From: Nitrospira sp.
GTDB lineage: Bacteria; Nitrospirota; Nitrospiria; Nitrospirales; Nitrospiraceae
Direction: 5' to 3'
Assembly: GCA_024998685.1 (NCBI GenBank)
Contig: JACOEH010000023.1
Span: 1-64,000 of the forward strand
DNA: 64,000 nt
Shown: positions 62,076 through 64,000 of the stretch, one piece after another
Layout: every line of letters starts with the position of its first letter
Position numbering within the stretch: position 1 is the stretch's first letter
Notes under the pieces: model-generated
What the model was told of the DNA's origin: nothing
Databases searched by the model: none
Seen by the model: the letters and a program-made list of their open reading frames with translations, nothing else
Program-made: the position numbers and the translations under genes

Positions 62076-62608
62076 CCATTCGATCGACCACCATCCTTTG
62101 CGTCCGACGCGACGGACGGATTGCCATGGGCTGCGACGGCCAAGTAACCGTGGGAACCACGGTGATGAAGCACAACGCCAAGAAGCTGCGACGCTTGCAT
62201 CACGACCAGGTGCTGGCCGGATTTGCCGGAGCCACCGCTGATGCCTTCACACTGTTCGAAAAATTCGAGAGCAAGTTGGAGGAGTATCGAGGCAACCTCA
62301 CCAGGGCGGCGGTTGAGCTGGCGAAAGATTGGCGAACCGACCGGGTGCTTCGACGCTTGGAGGCATTGCTTGCCGTCGCCGGCCGTGAACAGTCATTCGT
62401 CATTTCAGGGACCGGCGATGTCGTGGAGCCGGAAGACGGCATTTTGGCCATAGGCTCGGGCGGACCCTATGCCTTGGCGGCTGCTCGGGGACTCTTACGC
62501 CATTCTCAACTCGAGGCCTCGGTGATCGTCACCGAAGCCATGAACATCGCAGGTTCTATTGACATCTATACCAACCAACAGATTATTGTTGAAGAACTTC
62601 AAGGATAA
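62072..62608 (+). CDS. hslV: ATP-dependent protease subunit HslV
   Basis: HslV is the threonine-protease barrel of the HslUV system. The 178-residue product resembles E. coli HslV closely, with GGDGQ-like [18 protein letters not shown] and [17 protein letters not shown]. The likely mature N terminus is the threonine pair at residues 6-7 ([13 protein letters not shown]), so a 5-residue propeptide must be removed. Its start overlaps xerC by 4 bases. Confidence 0.95.
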   Translation: MTIRSTTILCVRRDGRIAMGCDGQVTVGTTVMKHNAKKLRRLHHDQVLAGFAGATADAFTLFEKFESKLEEYRGNLTRAAVELAKDWRTDRVLRRLEALLAVAGREQSFVISGTGDVVEPEDGILAIGSGGPYALAAARGLLRHSQLEASVIVTEAMNIAGSIDIYTNQQIIVEELQG

Positions 62609-62617
62609 CTCACCATT

Positions 62618-64000
62618 ATGAAGCCTCTCGCGAACGATGCCGAACCACTGAATCTCAATAGTCTCACTCCGCCTCAGATCGTTGAGGAACTGAATCGCTA
62701 CGTCATCGGGCAAAAGGACGCCAAGCGAATGGTCGCTATTGCTCTTCGCAACCGCTGGCGCCGCCAACAGTTGACTCCCGACCTCCGCGACGAGGTCATG
62801 CCGAAGAACATCATCATGATAGGACCGACCGGTGTGGGCAAAACGGAGATTGCCCGACGGCTCGCCAAGCTGGCCGAAGCGCCCTTCATCAAGGTCGAAG
62901 CGTCGAAGTTCACCGAGGTCGGCTACGTCGGGCGCGATGTGGAATCGATCATTCGCGACTTGACCGAGCTGGCCATCAATATGGTCAAGACCCAACGGCT
63001 GGCGTCTGTTCAGCAAAAGGCGGAACAACAAGGCGAGGAACGATTGCTTGATCTGCTCTTGCCGCCGCCGCCTCCTCGACCGGGGTTCGTGGAGAACACG
63101 AGCGAGACGGCTGCTCAAGCCCCTCAGGATTCCCATGAAACGACGAGATCGAAACTGCGCCTGCAGTTGCGGGAGGGGAAGCTGGATGAGCGAACGGTGG
63201 AAATGGAGGTCAAGGAAAGAGGTCTTCCGGTCGGTGTGATTTCCAACGTGGGGGGCCTTGACGACCTCGAAAGCAATCTCCGCGACATGCTGGGTGGCAT
63301 GTTCCAAGGCAAGAAAAAGAAGCGGCTCATGAAAGTCCCCGAAGCACTCAAACACCTGACGCAGGAAGAGGCCCAGAAACTGATCGATATGGAGGATACC
63401 ACGCGGGAAGCCATCACCAAGGTGGAACAGACCGGGATTGTGTTCCTCGATGAAATCGACAAGATCGCCGGCCGTGAGCGCACCATGGGACCCGATGTGT
63501 CCCGAGAAGGTGTACAACGCGACCTCCTCCCCATCGTGGAAGGTTGCACCGTCACCACCAAACATGGCCCGGTCGTGACGGATCACATTCTCTTCATCGC
63601 CGCCGGCGCGTTTCATGTGGCGAAGCCGTCCGATCTGATTCCGGAACTCCAAGGGCGATTCCCGATCCGAGTCGAGCTCAGCGCGTTATCAAAAGACGAT
63701 TTTGTCCGCATTCTCACGGAACCGAAAGGAGCGTTGGTGCGGCAGTATCAGGCCTTGCTGGCCACGGAGGGCCTCGCCATCGAGTTCACCAAAGACGGTC
63801 TCGAGGAGATCGCCGAAGTGGCGGTCCAGGTGAATGAACGGACCGAGAACATCGGCGCGCGTCGTCTCTTCACCATCATGGAGCGGTTGCTTGAGGACAT
63901 TTCTTTCGAGGGACCCGGCTGGCCCGATAAACAAATCAGCATCACCGCCGTCTATGTCCGGGACCGATTGAAAGACATCGTCAAGGACCAGGACCTGAGC
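62618..64000 (+). CDS. hslU: ATP-dependent protease ATPase subunit HslU, cut at the right edge
   Basis: The 461 visible residues are continuous and in frame from the ATG at 62618. They contain [13 protein letters not shown], Walker [15 protein letters not shown], the pore loop GYVGRDVE, the I-domain (about 120-250), Walker [10 protein letters not shown], and the C-terminal [14 protein letters not shown]. HslU proteins normally end with about four more residues (RYIL) after that motif, so the gene is almost complete. It starts 9 bases after hslV and is the last visible gene of the trmFO operon. Confidence 0.95.
   Translation, partial: MKPLANDAEPLNLNSLTPPQIVEELNRYVIGQKDAKRMVAIALRNRWRRQQLTPDLRDEVMPKNIIMIGPTGVGKTEIARRLAKLAEAPFIKVEASKFTEVGYVGRDVESIIRDLTELAINMVKTQRLASVQQKAEQQGEERLLDLLLPPPPPRPGFVENTSETAAQAPQDSHETTRSKLRLQLREGKLDERTVEMEVKERGLPVGVISNVGGLDDLESNLRDMLGGMFQGKKKKRLMKVPEALKHLTQEEAQKLIDMEDTTREAITKVEQTGIVFLDEIDKIAGRERTMGPDVSREGVQRDLLPIVEGCTVTTKHGPVVTDHILFIAAGAFHVAKPSDLIPELQGRFPIRVELSALSKDDFVRILTEPKGALVRQYQALLATEGLAIEFTKDGLEEIAEVAVQVNERTENIGARRLFTIMERLLEDISFEGPGWPDKQISITAVYVRDRLKDIVKDQDLS

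Overview
The window reads as a chromosomal segment of a Nitrospira-type bacterium (phylum Nitrospirota). This is an inference from three things. The respiratory complex I cluster has the duplicated-nuoM layout that, from memory, is known in this group. Two-component signalling is very dense. Housekeeping gene orders are typical of bacteria (tig-clpP-clpX, SRP RNA-dnaX-ybaB-recR, trmFO-xerC-hslV-hslU). No 16S gene is present, so the genus is not proven.

Layout. 1-5.4 kb: a cut-off gene at the left edge, a Lcl/DUF1566 protein, a TIGR01777 epimerase, a DUF523-DUF1722 protein, a CbiX-like chelatase and pyrE, then on the minus strand an exported phosphodiester glycosidase and a small lipoprotein. 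5.4-9.0 kb: a minus-strand kinase-receiver-kinase signalling operon with overlapping or nearly touching genes. 9.1-22.9 kb: one long minus-strand complex I cluster, nuoABCDGIJKLMMN. It carries two different nuoM genes and a NuoL with an enlarged lateral helix, and lacks nuoE, nuoF and nuoH. 23.4-27.8 kb: an OmpA-domain protein, a PriA homologue whose helicase motifs are destroyed, and a membrane protein. 27.9-36.5 kb: two histidine kinases, one with about 12 PAS modules, with two response regulators. 36.7-47.2 kb: tRNA-Leu(GAG), a HAD phosphatase, queE, pepA, nagZ, an amino acid permease, a class C26 amidotransferase, several unknowns, an M24 peptidase and a long-tailed TatA. 47.3-48.9 kb: a decayed IS1380-like insertion sequence with both ends and a target duplication still visible. 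49.1-53.8 kb: two tandem PilZ-like proteins, clpX, clpP, tig and tRNA-Leu(UAG). 54.1-57.8 kb: tRNA-Ser(GGA), SRP RNA, dnaX, ybaB, recR and a DksA/TraR-type protein. 57.9-64.0 kb: two lipoproteins, tRNA-Val(CAC), trmFO, xerC, hslV and hslU; hslU runs off the right edge a few codons before its expected end.

The most interesting biology is the modified complex I. It has four antiporter-like subunits (L, M1, M2, N), so it could pump an extra proton. The second NuoM has lost the lysine of its central proton channel, and no NADH-oxidising module is encoded beside it. This suits an enzyme run in reverse or coupled to ferredoxin in a nitrite oxidiser, but that role is inferred. The other notable signals are the PriA homologue that keeps its zinc ligands but none of its ATPase motifs, and the giant PAS kinase with internal module duplication.
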